Counted from the stretch's first letter, positions 34,460 to 44,511 are shown. The stretch: 64,000 bases of DNA from Thermoanaerobacterium butyriciformans (GCF_017874545.1 NZ_JAGGLT010000006.1:1-64000); one strand, 5' to 3'. Notes: generated from the letters alone by a model not told the origin. Made by a program: numbers and translations.

Positions 34460-35410
34460 CTATTTTTTTATAGAATATGCCATCCTTCTATACGTGTGTC
34501 TTACACCTCTTATAGCAATAGATAAAGCCATTATATTTTCAGGAGTTGCAATACCGGCAGCGTATCCTGCATCACCTATATGCTGTATATCGCTTCCAGC
34601 CATCTTAGATTGTACTGCAATATTCTCGATTACACTTTTTTGAGATCCTTCTTGAGAAGTGCCTATAGCAGTCAGCGCTAAAGCACCTGCTTCATGTACA
34701 ACATCAATCATCTTTTTCGCTGTCGATAAATCAATCCCTGGAACAGTTCCCGGCGCCGGTATAAGTACGCAATCAGCACCAGCTTTTACAAAGTTTTTTA
34801 GCAATTGTGGATCGTATATATTGCCTGACCCTGCGCCGTGCATTTTCCCTGCAATAATCATAATGTCATCACCTAAAACTTTGCGACACATTTCTATTCC
34901 GCTTACGATTGTGTCTGCATTTACACCTGTATTTGGATTTCCTGTTATCATAACATAATCAAACCCATAGAACTTTATCTTTTCCAGATTTTCTCTGCTT
35001 AATTTTCTCCCTTCAACATACTCCATACCTTCAGGAACAGGCTCAATATTAACACCGATAAATCTTCCAACTATCTCCTTCAAATTTCTAATGTAATCTG
35101 CATCCTGCGAATTTTTAGTGGCCTTTTCTGCTAATTTAATAATTTCTTCCGGTCCTTTAGATATATTGGCATCCATGTCATCTATTCCAAATATGAATGG
35201 TTTCTGAAAATCAAAAAAGTTAAGAGTAATGAGATCCGCTCCAAATGCCGCCGCCAACTCTGGATTTGATACTCCATATATAGGAGTCGGAAAAGTTACA
35301 ATAGTCTCCGCCATGACAGTCCTTCCCTCAGATTCCCTAATAGTTTCAACTAATTCCCTGCCTTTCATATTCATGATGTCACTTGACGTAAGCTCAAAAA
35401 TCCTCTTCAT
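34460..35410 (-). CDS. Uncharacterised TIM-barrel-like protein under antitermination control
   Basis: I do not recognise a characterised family. The 316-residue cytoplasmic protein has alternating beta-alpha segments: AETIVTFPTPIYGVSNPELAAAFGADLITLNFFD, NIEPVPEG, YVMITGNPNTGV, IMIIAGKMHGAG, ADCVLIPAPGTVPGI and ALALTAIGTSQEG. Repeated beta-strand/loop-Gly pieces suggest an alpha/beta barrel that could bind a phosphosugar. It has its own promoter and RAT/terminator, and ends next to the nagE promoter, so it should be induced with GlcNAc-type PTS substrates. A role in amino-sugar metabolism or signalling is plausible but unproven. Confidence 0.72.
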   Translation of the reverse strand: MKRIFELTSSDIMNMKGRELVETIRESEGRTVMAETIVTFPTPIYGVSNPELAAAFGADLITLNFFDFQKPFIFGIDDMDANISKGPEEIIKLAEKATKNSQDADYIRNLKEIVGRFIGVNIEPVPEGMEYVEGRKLSRENLEKIKFYGFDYVMITGNPNTGVNADTIVSGIEMCRKVLGDDIMIIAGKMHGAGSGNIYDPQLLKNFVKAGADCVLIPAPGTVPGIDLSTAKKMIDVVHEAGALALTAIGTSQEGSQKSVIENIAVQSKMAGSDIQHIGDAGYAAGIATPENIMALSIAIRGVRHTYRRMAYSIKK

Positions 35411-35445
35411 CGATCAATTACCTTCCTTTCTTTTTTAATAAAATC

Positions 35446-35505
35446 AAAAAGCCGGCAAGGTAATAAAAACCTTACCGGCTAATGCCTGCCAATGAGTTGC
35501 ACGCC
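35446..35505 (-). promoter_or_regulatory. Second RAT antiterminator site and terminator
   Basis: The minus strand reads GTGCAACTCATTGGCAGGCAT (RAT-like, 35505-35477), overlapping the terminator stem AGCCGGTAAGG/CCTTGCCGGCT (11 bp, one G-T) followed by TTTTTGATTTT. The GTGxxACT and GCAGGCATxAGC blocks match the RAT before nagE. Confidence 0.8.
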
Positions 35506-35516
35506 GTCTTAATTTT

Positions 35517-35545
35517 ATAATATCAAATTCACACAAAAATGTAAA
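35517..35545 (-). promoter_or_regulatory. Promoter of the unrecognised PTS-linked gene
   Basis: TTTACA (35545-35540), 17 bp, TATTAT (35522-35517), just upstream of the second RAT. Confidence 0.7.
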
Positions 35546-35549
35546 GCAT

Positions 35550-37196
35550 TTATAATTTTTTAACTACATTTGTTATGCTTTCCATGTTAGCTTTTTGCTC
35601 CTCAGTAAATGCTACTTGGTTATTTACATAATCTAGATTTTTCGTATTGTTCTCATCAACTTTGTTTATTAAATCAAGCAATTGCTCAGAAGATGCCAAA
35701 AGCTCTTCAACTTGTGCAGATATATTTTGTGACGCATTCATGACGCTTTTAACGGCTTGAACTGTTTTATCAGAACCAGCAGCAGTTTCAGTAGTTACAT
35801 CTGATATATTGTTTATAACCATCGAAATCTCATCAAAGCCCTTCTTAACGTCATTGAATATATCAAGAACTTTATTAACTTCTAAAGCTGCTTTTCTAGA
35901 ATTATCTATATCGCTTATAACGCTGTCTATTGTTGCGCCAGTGTAACTTGTTATATTTTCTATTATTTCACTTATCTTAACAACACTGTCTGTAGACTGC
36001 TTAGCCAGTTTTCTTATCTCGTCAGCAACAACAGCAAAACCTTTTCCATATTCGCCAGCTCTTGCCGCTTCAATAGCTGCATTGAGAGATAAAAGATTTG
36101 TCTGATCTGCAATTTCAGATATTGCAGACAGTATTTCTTTTATTCCTCCCATCTTCTTATCCAGCTCTTTCAGCTCATTTGAATTGACTTTTGAATTTTT
36201 AAGGCTTTGATTCAAAGTATTAATAAGGTTTCTTACTACATCTCCTTGATTCTTGACATTGTCTTCTATCTCTCTTATTTTCTCTATAGCCTTATTCATA
36301 TCATTCAATAAATTCTCGGAAGACCTTGATAATTCTTCATTTGCCTCAGAGACATTTGTTATCGACAAAGCAACTTCATTAGCATTTTCTGCAATCGTAT
36401 TTATACTTTCTGTAAGCTGTTCGATGCCATCTCTTGACATCTTGATATTTCCTGTATTTTCCTCAGCCATTTTTCTCAGTTCAATTGATGAATCTAAAAC
36501 TTTTTCAGAATGCTCCATTGATTTACTTACTTCGCTATTTATAATCCTTGAAAGTTTCCTCAGTTTTCTAACAGTTATAAGCGAGTATATTATGATTACG
36601 ACAATGCAAATAACACTTATCACTACCGATATCTTAAATGTTCTGTCATTCTGAGCTATCATGTCATTAAACATAGGCAAAAAACCTTGAGAATACTTGT
36701 TGCTAAAATCTGTCATGTTATTCTGAATCTGCGTCGCATAATAGCTAATCTTTAGAGTCTTATCGCTGTCTTGATCAAGATTGTATGTGTCATTTAAATT
36801 ATCTATTGCTGTACTAATATTTTCTATGCTATCATTTATGCCATCTACATCAGCTTTTAACTGTTTATACAAGCTTGTGCCTTTAAAGTCATCCAGTGCA
36901 TTACCTATGCTATTTATATTTTGCGTGATGTTATTTAAATCTGTCTTTAATGCACTTTTAGTATTCTGCCCGACAGTGTAATTATTTACATCGTTCAGAA
37001 GAACACTGCTGTATTGCGCCAATTGCACCTGTGAGTTTGAAATGTAAAGTACCTGGTTGATGACAAACTTTTTTAAATTGTTAATGTTGTTTTTCGTGTT
37101 TATCATCCCAAAATTAACAGTAATAGATAATACCAAAAGCAAAATACCGATTACTACAAAAGCTCTTATGAGTTCGCCCCTTAATGTTTTTGCCAT
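35550..37196 (-). CDS. Methyl-accepting chemotaxis protein
   Basis: The 548-residue receptor has two membrane helices (about residues 9-30 and 188-208) around an extracytoplasmic helical sensor of about 150 residues with no recognisable ligand motif. The C-terminal signalling domain carries the hallmark [38 protein letters not shown], with adaptation regions on either side. It should couple to CheA/CheW. The sigma-D promoter directly upstream supports co-expression with flagellar genes. It is monocistronic. Confidence 0.95.
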   Translation of the reverse strand: MAKTLRGELIRAFVVIGILLLVLSITVNFGMINTKNNINNLKKFVINQVLYISNSQVQLAQYSSVLLNDVNNYTVGQNTKSALKTDLNNITQNINSIGNALDDFKGTSLYKQLKADVDGINDSIENISTAIDNLNDTYNLDQDSDKTLKISYYATQIQNNMTDFSNKYSQGFLPMFNDMIAQNDRTFKISVVISVICIVVIIIYSLITVRKLRKLSRIINSEVSKSMEHSEKVLDSSIELRKMAEENTGNIKMSRDGIEQLTESINTIAENANEVALSITNVSEANEELSRSSENLLNDMNKAIEKIREIEDNVKNQGDVVRNLINTLNQSLKNSKVNSNELKELDKKMGGIKEILSAISEIADQTNLLSLNAAIEAARAGEYGKGFAVVADEIRKLAKQSTDSVVKISEIIENITSYTGATIDSVISDIDNSRKAALEVNKVLDIFNDVKKGFDEISMVINNISDVTTETAAGSDKTVQAVKSVMNASQNISAQVEELLASSEQLLDLINKVDENNTKNLDYVNNQVAFTEEQKANMESITNVVKKL

Positions 37197-37231
37197 TTAC
37201 ACCCCTCCATAGATAAAACCTTTTGTTAACT

Positions 37232-37258
37232 ATATCGGCTCTTATTTGAAAATGTTAA
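37232..37258 (-). promoter_or_regulatory. Sigma-D (motility) promoter of the chemoreceptor gene
   Basis: Reading the minus strand, GCCGATAT (37239-37232) is an excellent -10 for the motility sigma factor; a TTAA at 37258-37255 sits 15 bp upstream, matching the TAAA-N15-GCCGATAA arrangement with one change. Confidence 0.75.
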
Positions 37259-37266
37259 ATGATTGC

Positions 37267-37295
37267 AAAAAAAAATTCCTCCAAGAGGAATTTTT
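37267..37295 (-). terminator. Terminator of the nucleoside operon
   Basis: The minus strand has AAAAATTCCTC, a 3-nt loop and GAGGAATTTTTTTTT, immediately after the pdp stop codon. Confidence 0.85.
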
Positions 37296-38589
37296 ACATA
37301 TATATCAATTGTGGTCTTTCAACATGCTGATCTGTAACTATAATATATTTCTTTATTTCATTTAAAGCCCATTCTAGCTTATCTTTGTCGTTTGCATATA
37401 CTGTTGCTATAGGATCGCCCTTCCTTACCATATCTCCGATTTTACCGCCTAGCATAATGCCTACTGATAAATCGATAGAGTCTTCTTTTGTAGACCTTCC
37501 AGCACCTAATTTCATGGCAATAAGTCCTAAGTCTAGCGCATATAAATCTTTTATATATAAGTCTTCATCAGCTATCCATGCCTCAACATATTTAGCCTGA
37601 GGAAGCAGTGATATGTTATCTACTATCCTGGCATCTCCACCTTGCGCACTAACGAACTCTTTGAATTTATCCAGTGCTTTACCGCTTGTCAAAGCCTCTT
37701 TCAACATCTCTTTTGCTTCATCCGTGTCTTTTGCAACACCAGCGATTGTAAGCATATCAGCACCTAAGACCATACAAACATCCAGAAGATCTTTTGAACC
37801 ATTTCCCTTTAATACATCGATGGCTTCTACTACTTCCAATGAATTGCCAATTGCAAGTCCCAGCGGCTCATCCATGTTTGTCACATGGGCAACCGTCTTC
37901 CGTCCTACAGAATTCCCTATTTCAACCATGAGATTTGCAAGCTTTTTGGCGCTTTCAATATCTTTCATAAATGCACCACGTCCAACTTTTACATCAAGAA
38001 CTATCCCGTCGGCACCAGATGCAATCTTTTTGCTCATTATGGAACTTGCTATAAGCGGTATTGAATCAACTGTTGCAGTAACATCTCTCAATGCATACAG
38101 CTTCTTATCTGCAGGTGTCAAATTGCTGGACTGCCCTACAACAGCAATGCCATGCTTATTTACATTGTCTATAAATTCTCTTTCACTTAGCTCAACTTTC
38201 ATGCCTGGAATAGATTCAAGCTTGTCTATTGTACCACCTGTATGTCCTAATCCTCTTCCTGACATTTTTGCAACAGGGGCACCGCATGCTGCCACAAGAG
38301 GCGCTAATACTAACGTGGTAGTATCTGCGACACCGCCAGTAGAATGTTTATCTACCTTAATTCCTTTTATTTCTGATAAATCCAATACATCTCCAGAATG
38401 TGCCATAGCCATCGTCATGTGTGCTGTTTCTTCATTTGTCATGCCATTAAAGTATATAGCCATCAAAAGAGCGCTCATCTGATAATCAGGTACATAATCT
38501 TTTGTATATGATGATATGATAAAATCTATCTCGTCTTTTGTAAAAGTACCACCATCTCTTTTCTTCATTATAAGATCATACATTCTCAT
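37294..38589 (-). CDS. pdp: Pyrimidine-nucleoside phosphorylase
   Basis: The 431-residue enzyme cleaves uridine or thymidine with phosphate to base plus (deoxy)ribose-1-phosphate. KHSTGGVAD (substrate/phosphate binding), MSGRGLGHTGGTIDKLESIPG and SSIMSKKIASGADGIVLDVK identify the family. It ends the nucleoside operon, after cdd and deoB; deoB converts its product. A 15-bp gap separates it from deoB. Confidence 0.95.
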   Translation of the reverse strand: MRMYDLIMKKRDGGTFTKDEIDFIISSYTKDYVPDYQMSALLMAIYFNGMTNEETAHMTMAMAHSGDVLDLSEIKGIKVDKHSTGGVADTTTLVLAPLVAACGAPVAKMSGRGLGHTGGTIDKLESIPGMKVELSEREFIDNVNKHGIAVVGQSSNLTPADKKLYALRDVTATVDSIPLIASSIMSKKIASGADGIVLDVKVGRGAFMKDIESAKKLANLMVEIGNSVGRKTVAHVTNMDEPLGLAIGNSLEVVEAIDVLKGNGSKDLLDVCMVLGADMLTIAGVAKDTDEAKEMLKEALTSGKALDKFKEFVSAQGGDARIVDNISLLPQAKYVEAWIADEDLYIKDLYALDLGLIAMKLGAGRSTKEDSIDLSVGIMLGGKIGDMVRKGDPIATVYANDKDKLEWALNEIKKYIIVTDQHVERPQLIYM

Positions 38590-38604
38590 AAAAGACCCTC
38601 CTAA

Positions 38605-39774
38605 CTAAAATGGCAATTCATCAAGGAATGATGTTCCATGACCAGTTCCCTCAACCTTGAATATTTCAGCAATAGTAGCAGCAATATCAGAAAATGTTTG
38701 TCTCACTCCCAAGTTTGCGCCATGTTTAAATTTTGGACTGTATACTATAAGTGGTACATATTCTCTAGAATGATCTGTGCTGGCTGTAGTAGGATCATTG
38801 CCATGATCTGCCGTTATAATCAGTAAATCATCATCAGCTAGCTTTGCCAGTATTTCTGGAAGATGATTGTCAAAATATTTTAATGCATCTGCATATCCTT
38901 CAGGATTGTTTCTATGCCCATAAAGCATATCAAAGTCTACTAAATTTGTAAATATAAGCCCATTTTTAACTTTGTCTAAAGCCTTTAAAGTCGCAATTAT
39001 ACCGTCTTTATTGTTTGTGGAATGATCCTTACCTGTTATGCCACACCCTGCAAATATGTCCTCTATCTTACCTATAGCGAATACTTCATAGCCAACCTCT
39101 TTAAGGTTATCCAGTATCGTTGGGCTAAAAGGCTTTAATGAAAAATCCCTCCTGTTTTCTGTCCTGACAAACTTCCCCACATCTCCAATAAAAGGTCTAG
39201 CTATGACTCTTCCAACAGCATAATCACCAGTCAATATTTCTCTTGCGATTTCACACATATTATAAAGCTCGTTAAGCGGTATTACATCTTCGTGAGCAGC
39301 AATTTGAAATACGCTGTCTGCCGACGTATAGACAATAGGACAACCTGTTTTCACATGTTCTTCTCCGAGCTCTTCAATTATCTCCGTTCCTGATGCAGGT
39401 TTATTCCCTATCACCTTTCTGCCTATTTTCTCTTCAAATGGCTTTATTACTTCGTCTGGAAATCCATTAGGAAATGTTGGAAAAGCTTTGTCTATCCAAA
39501 GTCCTGCTATTTCCCAATGTCCAGTCGTCGTATCCTTGCCAGCAGAATGTTCTTGCATTTTCCCATATGCACCTATAGCAGAATCATCAGCTTCCACGCT
39601 TTTAAGCGGCAGTATATTTCCCAGCCCTAATTTACCTAAATTCGGAAGCTTAACACCTGTCACATCGCATATGTGTCCAAGCGTATTTGAGCCTTCATCA
39701 CCATATTTATATGCATCAGGAGCTTCACCTGCACCAACGCTATCTAAAACTATCAACAAAACTCTCTTAATCAT
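38605..39774 (-). CDS. deoB: Phosphopentomutase
   Basis: DeoB converts (deoxy)ribose-1-phosphate to the 5-phosphate. The 389-residue alkaline-phosphatase superfamily enzyme has [30 protein letters not shown], the metal ligands [17 protein letters not shown] and [11 protein letters not shown]. It sits between cdd and pdp and shares their transcript. Confidence 0.97.
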   Translation of the reverse strand: MIKRVLLIVLDSVGAGEAPDAYKYGDEGSNTLGHICDVTGVKLPNLGKLGLGNILPLKSVEADDSAIGAYGKMQEHSAGKDTTTGHWEIAGLWIDKAFPTFPNGFPDEVIKPFEEKIGRKVIGNKPASGTEIIEELGEEHVKTGCPIVYTSADSVFQIAAHEDVIPLNELYNMCEIAREILTGDYAVGRVIARPFIGDVGKFVRTENRRDFSLKPFSPTILDNLKEVGYEVFAIGKIEDIFAGCGITGKDHSTNNKDGIIATLKALDKVKNGLIFTNLVDFDMLYGHRNNPEGYADALKYFDNHLPEILAKLADDDLLIITADHGNDPTTASTDHSREYVPLIVYSPKFKHGANLGVRQTFSDIAATIAEIFKVEGTGHGTSFLDELPF

Positions 39775-39807
39775 TTAATCACCTCTATTAAAATACGTTT
39801 CACAAAT

Positions 39808-40209
39808 TTAAATATTATTTTCATCGGATAAAGAAAATGCATATGGAAGAAGATCTTTAGCTTTTTTTACCACATAATCACCTTTCATATTCCCTAAAAT
39901 AACTGTCAAATCTTCACCGCCCAATTCGTACATCACCTGTCTGCATGAACCGCACGGTGAAACAGGTCCATCAGTATCGGCTACTACAGCAATCGCTTTT
40001 ATCTTTCTATCTCCATTGGAATATGCATTGAATAACGCTGTTCTCTCCGCACAATTCGTAAGTCCGTATGAAGAATTTTCTATGTTACATCCTTTATAAG
40101 TATTCCCATTATCTGTAATGACACATGCACCAACTTTAAAATGGGAGTAAGGCGCATACGCCATCTCCCTTGCCTCTTTTGCCTTTTCCAATAATTCCTG
40201 ATAATCCAT
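39808..40209 (-). CDS. cdd: Cytidine deaminase
   Basis: The 133-residue zinc enzyme deaminates (deoxy)cytidine. The catalytic motif reads NCAERTALF, and PCGSCRQVMYE gives the remaining zinc cysteines. The ATG has GGAGGT 7 bp upstream. It is part of the pyrimidine salvage operon with the upstream transporter and regulator. Confidence 0.95.
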   Translation of the reverse strand: MDYQELLEKAKEAREMAYAPYSHFKVGACVITDNGNTYKGCNIENSSYGLTNCAERTALFNAYSNGDRKIKAIAVVADTDGPVSPCGSCRQVMYELGGEDLTVILGNMKGDYVVKKAKDLLPYAFSLSDENNI

Positions 40210-40224
40210 TGATTGTACCTCCAA

Positions 40225-40947
40225 TCAATCACGCTTCCTAATGATATAAAAATCGAACTTATCTGCATTAAAATAATTAGAAGAAAAGAGTATCGGCATG
40301 TTATTTTCATCATAGTGAATCTGTTCAAGCAAAAGTACAGAGTCATTCTTTCCTATATTAAGCTTCTTTTCTATCGTAAAATCATGTTTAACAACTTTAA
40401 TGTTTGAAACTGCATAAGTTATCTTGATGTTGTATTCCTTTTCTAAAAACGCAAACACAGATTCTTCAAAACCGCTGAACTTATCCCCTACTATTTTACG
40501 AGGTAGTCTATCAACACAGTACACAACAGGTATGTCATCTGCCGTTCTAACTCTCTCGACTTTATATATTTCATCACCGGGATTAAGTTTTAATTTTTCA
40601 GCTTCATTTTCCAGCGCCGGCAATTTATAAAATGTAAAGTCTTTTGTGCCAGGCTTCATTCCCTGCCGTTTAATAAGCGCTGTAACGCTAAACAATTCCT
40701 CAAGTCCGCTTCGTATAATTGGTTTTCTGCGAACAAAAGTACCTACACCTTGCTGCTTAGCTATCAGACCCTCATCTTCCATTATTCTCATCGCTTCTCT
40801 AAGTGTAGCCCTGCTAATGCCAAATTCTTTTGAGAGAGAAGCCTCAGAAGGAAGTTTCATTCCTTCCTTCCATACCCCTGTCTTTATAAGCTCCTCCATC
40901 TTATTTAAAGCCAACTCATAAAGTGGCTTTTTATCTGGTACTAACAT
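40225..40947 (-). CDS. GntR-family (HutC/UTRA) transcriptional regulator
   Basis: The 240-residue protein has an N-terminal winged helix (LYELALNKMEELIKTGVWKEGMKLPSEASLSKEFGISRATLREAMRIMEDEGLI) and a C-terminal UTRA ligand domain (VERVRTADDIPVVYCVDRLP, KKLNIGKNDSVLLLEQIHYDENNMPILFSSNYF). UTRA domains bind small metabolites; here a nucleoside-related ligand is likely from context. It lies inside the nucleoside operon and probably regulates that operon. The coding start overlaps the previous gene's end by a few bases. Confidence 0.88.
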   Translation of the reverse strand: MLVPDKKPLYELALNKMEELIKTGVWKEGMKLPSEASLSKEFGISRATLREAMRIMEDEGLIAKQQGVGTFVRRKPIIRSGLEELFSVTALIKRQGMKPGTKDFTFYKLPALENEAEKLKLNPGDEIYKVERVRTADDIPVVYCVDRLPRKIVGDKFSGFEESVFAFLEKEYNIKITYAVSNIKVVKHDFTIEKKLNIGKNDSVLLLEQIHYDENNMPILFSSNYFNADKFDFYIIRKRD

Positions 40948-40955
40948 ATTAAGCC

Positions 40956-41879
40956 TCACTTCTTAGGTGTATATGGCACACCATCTGCAGCAGGAGATAC
41001 ACTCTTGCCGCCAACCCCGACCAGAGCCAAAACGGTGAGAATATATGGAAGCATCATAATTATATTCTTTGACATCGCACTATTTTGTAGCTGCATGCTT
41101 AAAGCTGTCGCAAATCCAAAGAGCAGCGCTGCTCCAAAAGAACCAAATGGCGTCCATTTGCCGAATATCATAGCTGCCAATGCTATATATCCTCTTCCAC
41201 TGGACATATCAGTGCTAAAACTGTTAAGAAGACCTATCGATAGATATGCACCACCTATTGCTGAAAACAAGCCACTTAAAGCGACACCAAGGTACCTTAA
41301 CTTTATTACGTTAATTCCAGCAGTTTCGGCTGCCTCAGGATTTTCTCCAACAGCCCTTATTCTTAATCCTAGATTTGTATGAAACAAGAAGTAATTTGAT
41401 GCAAATATCAAAATTATCATAAGATATACTATAACGCTATTGCCACTTAAAATTTGTCCTATAAATGGTATATTTTTAATAACAGGAATATTTATATTTG
41501 GAAGCATTGGCGTATCTGTCGGCGTACCACTGAAACCAAAGATTGTGTTTAAAAGATATGCAGTAAATCCTGATGCAAATATATTTATTGCCATACCAAG
41601 AATAACTTGATCAGCAGTAAGTGTCACAGCAGCCCATGCAAAAATAACAGCTACTATCATACCCACCACAATTGCACCTAATAGTCCCAGCCAAGCACTT
41701 CCTGTTAAATGTGCAAACAGTACAGCAAAAAAAGCAGCAATAAGCATTATACCTTCCATAGCAATATTGACAACACCTGATCTCTCAGAAAAAGTTCCTC
41801 CAAGTGCTGGCAGTGCTAACGGTGTTGCCATAGCAAGCGTAGCTGACCACAACTGAGGATTTAATAAAATCTCTTTCAT
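40956..41879 (-). CDS. Nucleoside ABC transporter permease (NupQ/YufQ-like)
   Basis: The 307-residue inner-membrane protein has about eight helices and belongs to the branched-chain/ribose-type permease group. PALGGTFSERSGVVNIAMEGIMLIAAF and VGENPEAAETAGINV are the conserved parts. With the ATPase and the second permease it forms the nucleoside importer. It overlaps the second permease by 4 bp. Confidence 0.92.
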   Translation of the reverse strand: MKEILLNPQLWSATLAMATPLALPALGGTFSERSGVVNIAMEGIMLIAAFFAVLFAHLTGSAWLGLLGAIVVGMIVAVIFAWAAVTLTADQVILGMAINIFASGFTAYLLNTIFGFSGTPTDTPMLPNINIPVIKNIPFIGQILSGNSVIVYLMIILIFASNYFLFHTNLGLRIRAVGENPEAAETAGINVIKLRYLGVALSGLFSAIGGAYLSIGLLNSFSTDMSSGRGYIALAAMIFGKWTPFGSFGAALLFGFATALSMQLQNSAMSKNIIMMLPYILTVLALVGVGGKSVSPAADGVPYTPKK

Positions 41880-42931
41880 GACGCTAACTCCTCCTTTTTC
41901 TGCTTCTTAAACATGCTTTTCAATACTTCAATAATCTTGTCAGCAGCAACAAAGAATATTATTAACCCTGTTATAACATCAGCAAGCTGGCCAGGTACTT
42001 GCGCATTTAACTGCATATACTGTGACCCTGTTCCAAGCGCAGCAAATAGAAGCGCTGAAAATACAACACCAATAGGATTATTCTTTGCCAGCAGTGCAAC
42101 GACTATTGCTGTGTAACCATAACCTGATGTAAAGCTATCGTAAAGCCTGTGCTGCACACCTAAAATTTGAACAGCACCTGCAAGTCCCGCAAATATTCCA
42201 CTTAAACTCAGTGAAAGCACGATATTAAGCGGCACATTCATTCCGGCATATTTTGACGCTCTCTGGTTAAATCCAACAGCTCTCATTTCATATCCCCAAA
42301 CCGTCTTGTACATGAGCCAATACACAAACAAAGCTGCTGCTATAGCAATAAATATTCCGTATGATAGCTGTGTATTCCTTAAAATAGTAGGTATAATAGC
42401 TGAATCCTTAATGAGTGGAGACTGTGGAACAGATCCTTTTTCCATCATAGGACCAAATTCCAAAAGATAATGGCTAAAATATATTGCAACATAGCTCATC
42501 ATCATTGTTGTAATCACTTCATGTGCTCCTGTATACGCCTTTGCAAATCCCGGAACTATTCCACCCCAGAGTCCTGCGGCAACCATTGCTCCAATGAGTG
42601 CAAATGGTATGTGGATATACCATGGCAATCCTTTGAAAGAATAGCCAATCCATGTAGCTACTATAGCACCAATCCAGTACTGCCCCTCAGCACCAATGTT
42701 AAAAAGTCCTGCATTAAATGCTATTGCAACACCAAGACCTGTTATGATAAGAGGTACTGCATTTGCAAGTGTGTTTGCTATATTAGGTAGTGTCCCAAAT
42801 GCGCCGATAAACAGCGATGCATACGCTGCTAGAGGATTAAAACCCGTCACCAACATTATAATAGAACCTATAATAATAGCGATTATTACTGCAAGTATAG
42901 GCATGTAAATGCTTTTTAATATTTTATTCAT
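41876..42931 (-). CDS. Nucleoside ABC transporter permease (NupP/YufP-like)
   Basis: The 351-residue polytopic protein has GLGVAIAFNAGLFNIGAEGQYWIGA and AVGFNQRASKYAGMNV, the cytoplasmic coupling region that contacts the ATPase. The gene order ATPase-permease-permease is standard for these importers. It begins 3 bp after the ATPase stop codon. Confidence 0.92.
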   Translation of the reverse strand: MNKILKSIYMPILAVIIAIIIGSIIMLVTGFNPLAAYASLFIGAFGTLPNIANTLANAVPLIITGLGVAIAFNAGLFNIGAEGQYWIGAIVATWIGYSFKGLPWYIHIPFALIGAMVAAGLWGGIVPGFAKAYTGAHEVITTMMMSYVAIYFSHYLLEFGPMMEKGSVPQSPLIKDSAIIPTILRNTQLSYGIFIAIAAALFVYWLMYKTVWGYEMRAVGFNQRASKYAGMNVPLNIVLSLSLSGIFAGLAGAVQILGVQHRLYDSFTSGYGYTAIVVALLAKNNPIGVVFSALLFAALGTGSQYMQLNAQVPGQLADVITGLIIFFVAADKIIEVLKSMFKKQKKEELAS

Positions 42932-42933
42932 GA

Positions 42934-44460
42934 TTACACCTCGACTTTCTTAGCCTCAATTTGAGAACCTGCCATAAGTAGTCCAATTTTTTCTCTTGTA
43001 GCAGATTTACCATCAAGTATATCCATAATCACACCGTTATGGATAACCCCAATCCTGTCTGACAAGGACATTATCTCCTCAAGCTCTAAAGAAACAAGAA
43101 GTATAGCAGAACCTTCATCTCTTAACTGAAGCAATCTCTTATGAATATACTCGATAGCTCCTACATCCATTCCCCTCGTAGGCTGGACAGCTATCAAAAG
43201 CTTTGGATTTGAACCGACTTCCCTAGCAAGAATTATCTTCTGCTGGTTGCCACCTGAAAGATTACCTGCCAGAAGATTATAATCAGTTGGTCTTATATCA
43301 AACTCCTCAACTTTCTTAGAAGCATTTTCAAATACTCTCTTGTACTGAATAACACCATTTTTCGAATATTGACTGTTTTTATACTCCTTTAAAATCAAAT
43401 TATCAGCCACGCTGAACTTCATAATAAGCCCTTCTTGTTGCCTGTCTTGCGGAATATATGATATACCAAGCTTATACCTTTCACGAGTTGGCAACTTTTC
43501 AATGTTATTATTGTTATACTTAATAACACCTGATTTTATTGGCCTTAACCCCATCAATGCCTCAATAAGCTCTGTCTGGCCATTGCCATCTATACCTGCC
43601 AGTCCAAAAATTTCCCCGCTTCTAATGTCAAAGCTTACATTTTTAACTTTTTCTATATTTTGTTCATCTGATACAGTTAAGTCTTTTACTGACAAAACAA
43701 CATCACCGGGATTGTACTCTGATTTCTCTAGTCTTAATACAACTTCCCTGCCTACCATCAAATTAGCCAATTCTTGCTCATTGGTTTCTTTTGTATTCAG
43801 AGTACCTACTGTTTTACCTCTCCTCATTACTGTAACTTTATCAGATATCTCTTTAACTTCATCTAATTTATGGCTTATGAATATAATCGATATGCCCTGA
43901 TTTTTCAAATTCCTCATTATTCCAAAAAGCTCTTCCGTCTCCTGCGGAGTAAGCATCGCCGTAGGCTCATCCAATATGAGAAGCTTTGCATGTCTGTAAA
44001 ACGCCTTCAATATCTCTACTCTTTGTTGAAGTCCTACCGATAAGTCTTTAACTTTAGCGTCAGGATCGATTTCAAGATGATAATTTCTTGATATCTCGCG
44101 AATCAATTCGTTGGCTTTCTTCTTGTTGTACGAAATACCACCTGGTTCAGCTCCAAGAACTATATTTTCTGCAACTGTTAAGACCGGGATCAGCATAAAA
44201 TGCTGATGTACCATCCCTATTCCTTTTTCTATTGCTTCATGTGGACCGCTAAGATTTAAAACTTCGCCATTAAATTTTAATTCACCTGAATCAGGCCTAT
44301 AAAGTCCATAAATAATATTCATTAAAGTAGATTTTCCTGCGCCATTTTCGCCTAAAATAGCATGAATTTCTCCCTCTTCTACCACGAGATTTACTCCGTC
44401 ATTTGCCCTGACCTTTGGAAACATTTTTGTAATATTATTGACTTCTAATAAAGCACTCAT
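42934..44460 (-). CDS. Nucleoside ABC transporter ATPase (NupO/YufO-like)
   Basis: The 508-residue protein is a tandem ATPase with two nucleotide-binding domains. The first has Walker A GENGAGKST, VGLQQRVEI and LLILDEPTAML; the second has a degenerate Walker A (GIDGNGQTE) and Walker B, but a canonical LSGGNQQK signature. This asymmetry is normal for sugar/nucleoside importers of the RbsA type. It is the second gene of the operon, separated from the BMP gene by a partial terminator. Confidence 0.94.
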   Translation of the reverse strand: MSALLEVNNITKMFPKVRANDGVNLVVEEGEIHAILGENGAGKSTLMNIIYGLYRPDSGELKFNGEVLNLSGPHEAIEKGIGMVHQHFMLIPVLTVAENIVLGAEPGGISYNKKKANELIREISRNYHLEIDPDAKVKDLSVGLQQRVEILKAFYRHAKLLILDEPTAMLTPQETEELFGIMRNLKNQGISIIFISHKLDEVKEISDKVTVMRRGKTVGTLNTKETNEQELANLMVGREVVLRLEKSEYNPGDVVLSVKDLTVSDEQNIEKVKNVSFDIRSGEIFGLAGIDGNGQTELIEALMGLRPIKSGVIKYNNNNIEKLPTRERYKLGISYIPQDRQQEGLIMKFSVADNLILKEYKNSQYSKNGVIQYKRVFENASKKVEEFDIRPTDYNLLAGNLSGGNQQKIILAREVGSNPKLLIAVQPTRGMDVGAIEYIHKRLLQLRDEGSAILLVSLELEEIMSLSDRIGVIHNGVIMDILDGKSATREKIGLLMAGSQIEAKKVEV

Positions 44461-44473
44461 TAATACACCTCCT

Positions 44474-44500
44474 AAAAAGGGGCTGAACTCCGTCAGCCCC
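44474..44500 (-). terminator. Intercistronic partial terminator after the BMP lipoprotein gene
   Basis: GGGGCTGA and TCAGCCCC form an 8-bp stem, followed by TTTTTA on the minus strand. It sits between the binding-protein gene and the transporter genes and would lower the expression of the latter relative to the binding protein. Confidence 0.75.
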
Positions 44501-44511
44501 TAAGTTAGCCT

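Noticed and set aside
37613-38482. A 289-codon open frame on the plus strand
   Set aside because: It lies entirely opposite the pyrimidine-nucleoside phosphorylase gene, has no ribosome-binding site and encodes a serine/threonine/proline-rich product typical of an antisense shadow frame.
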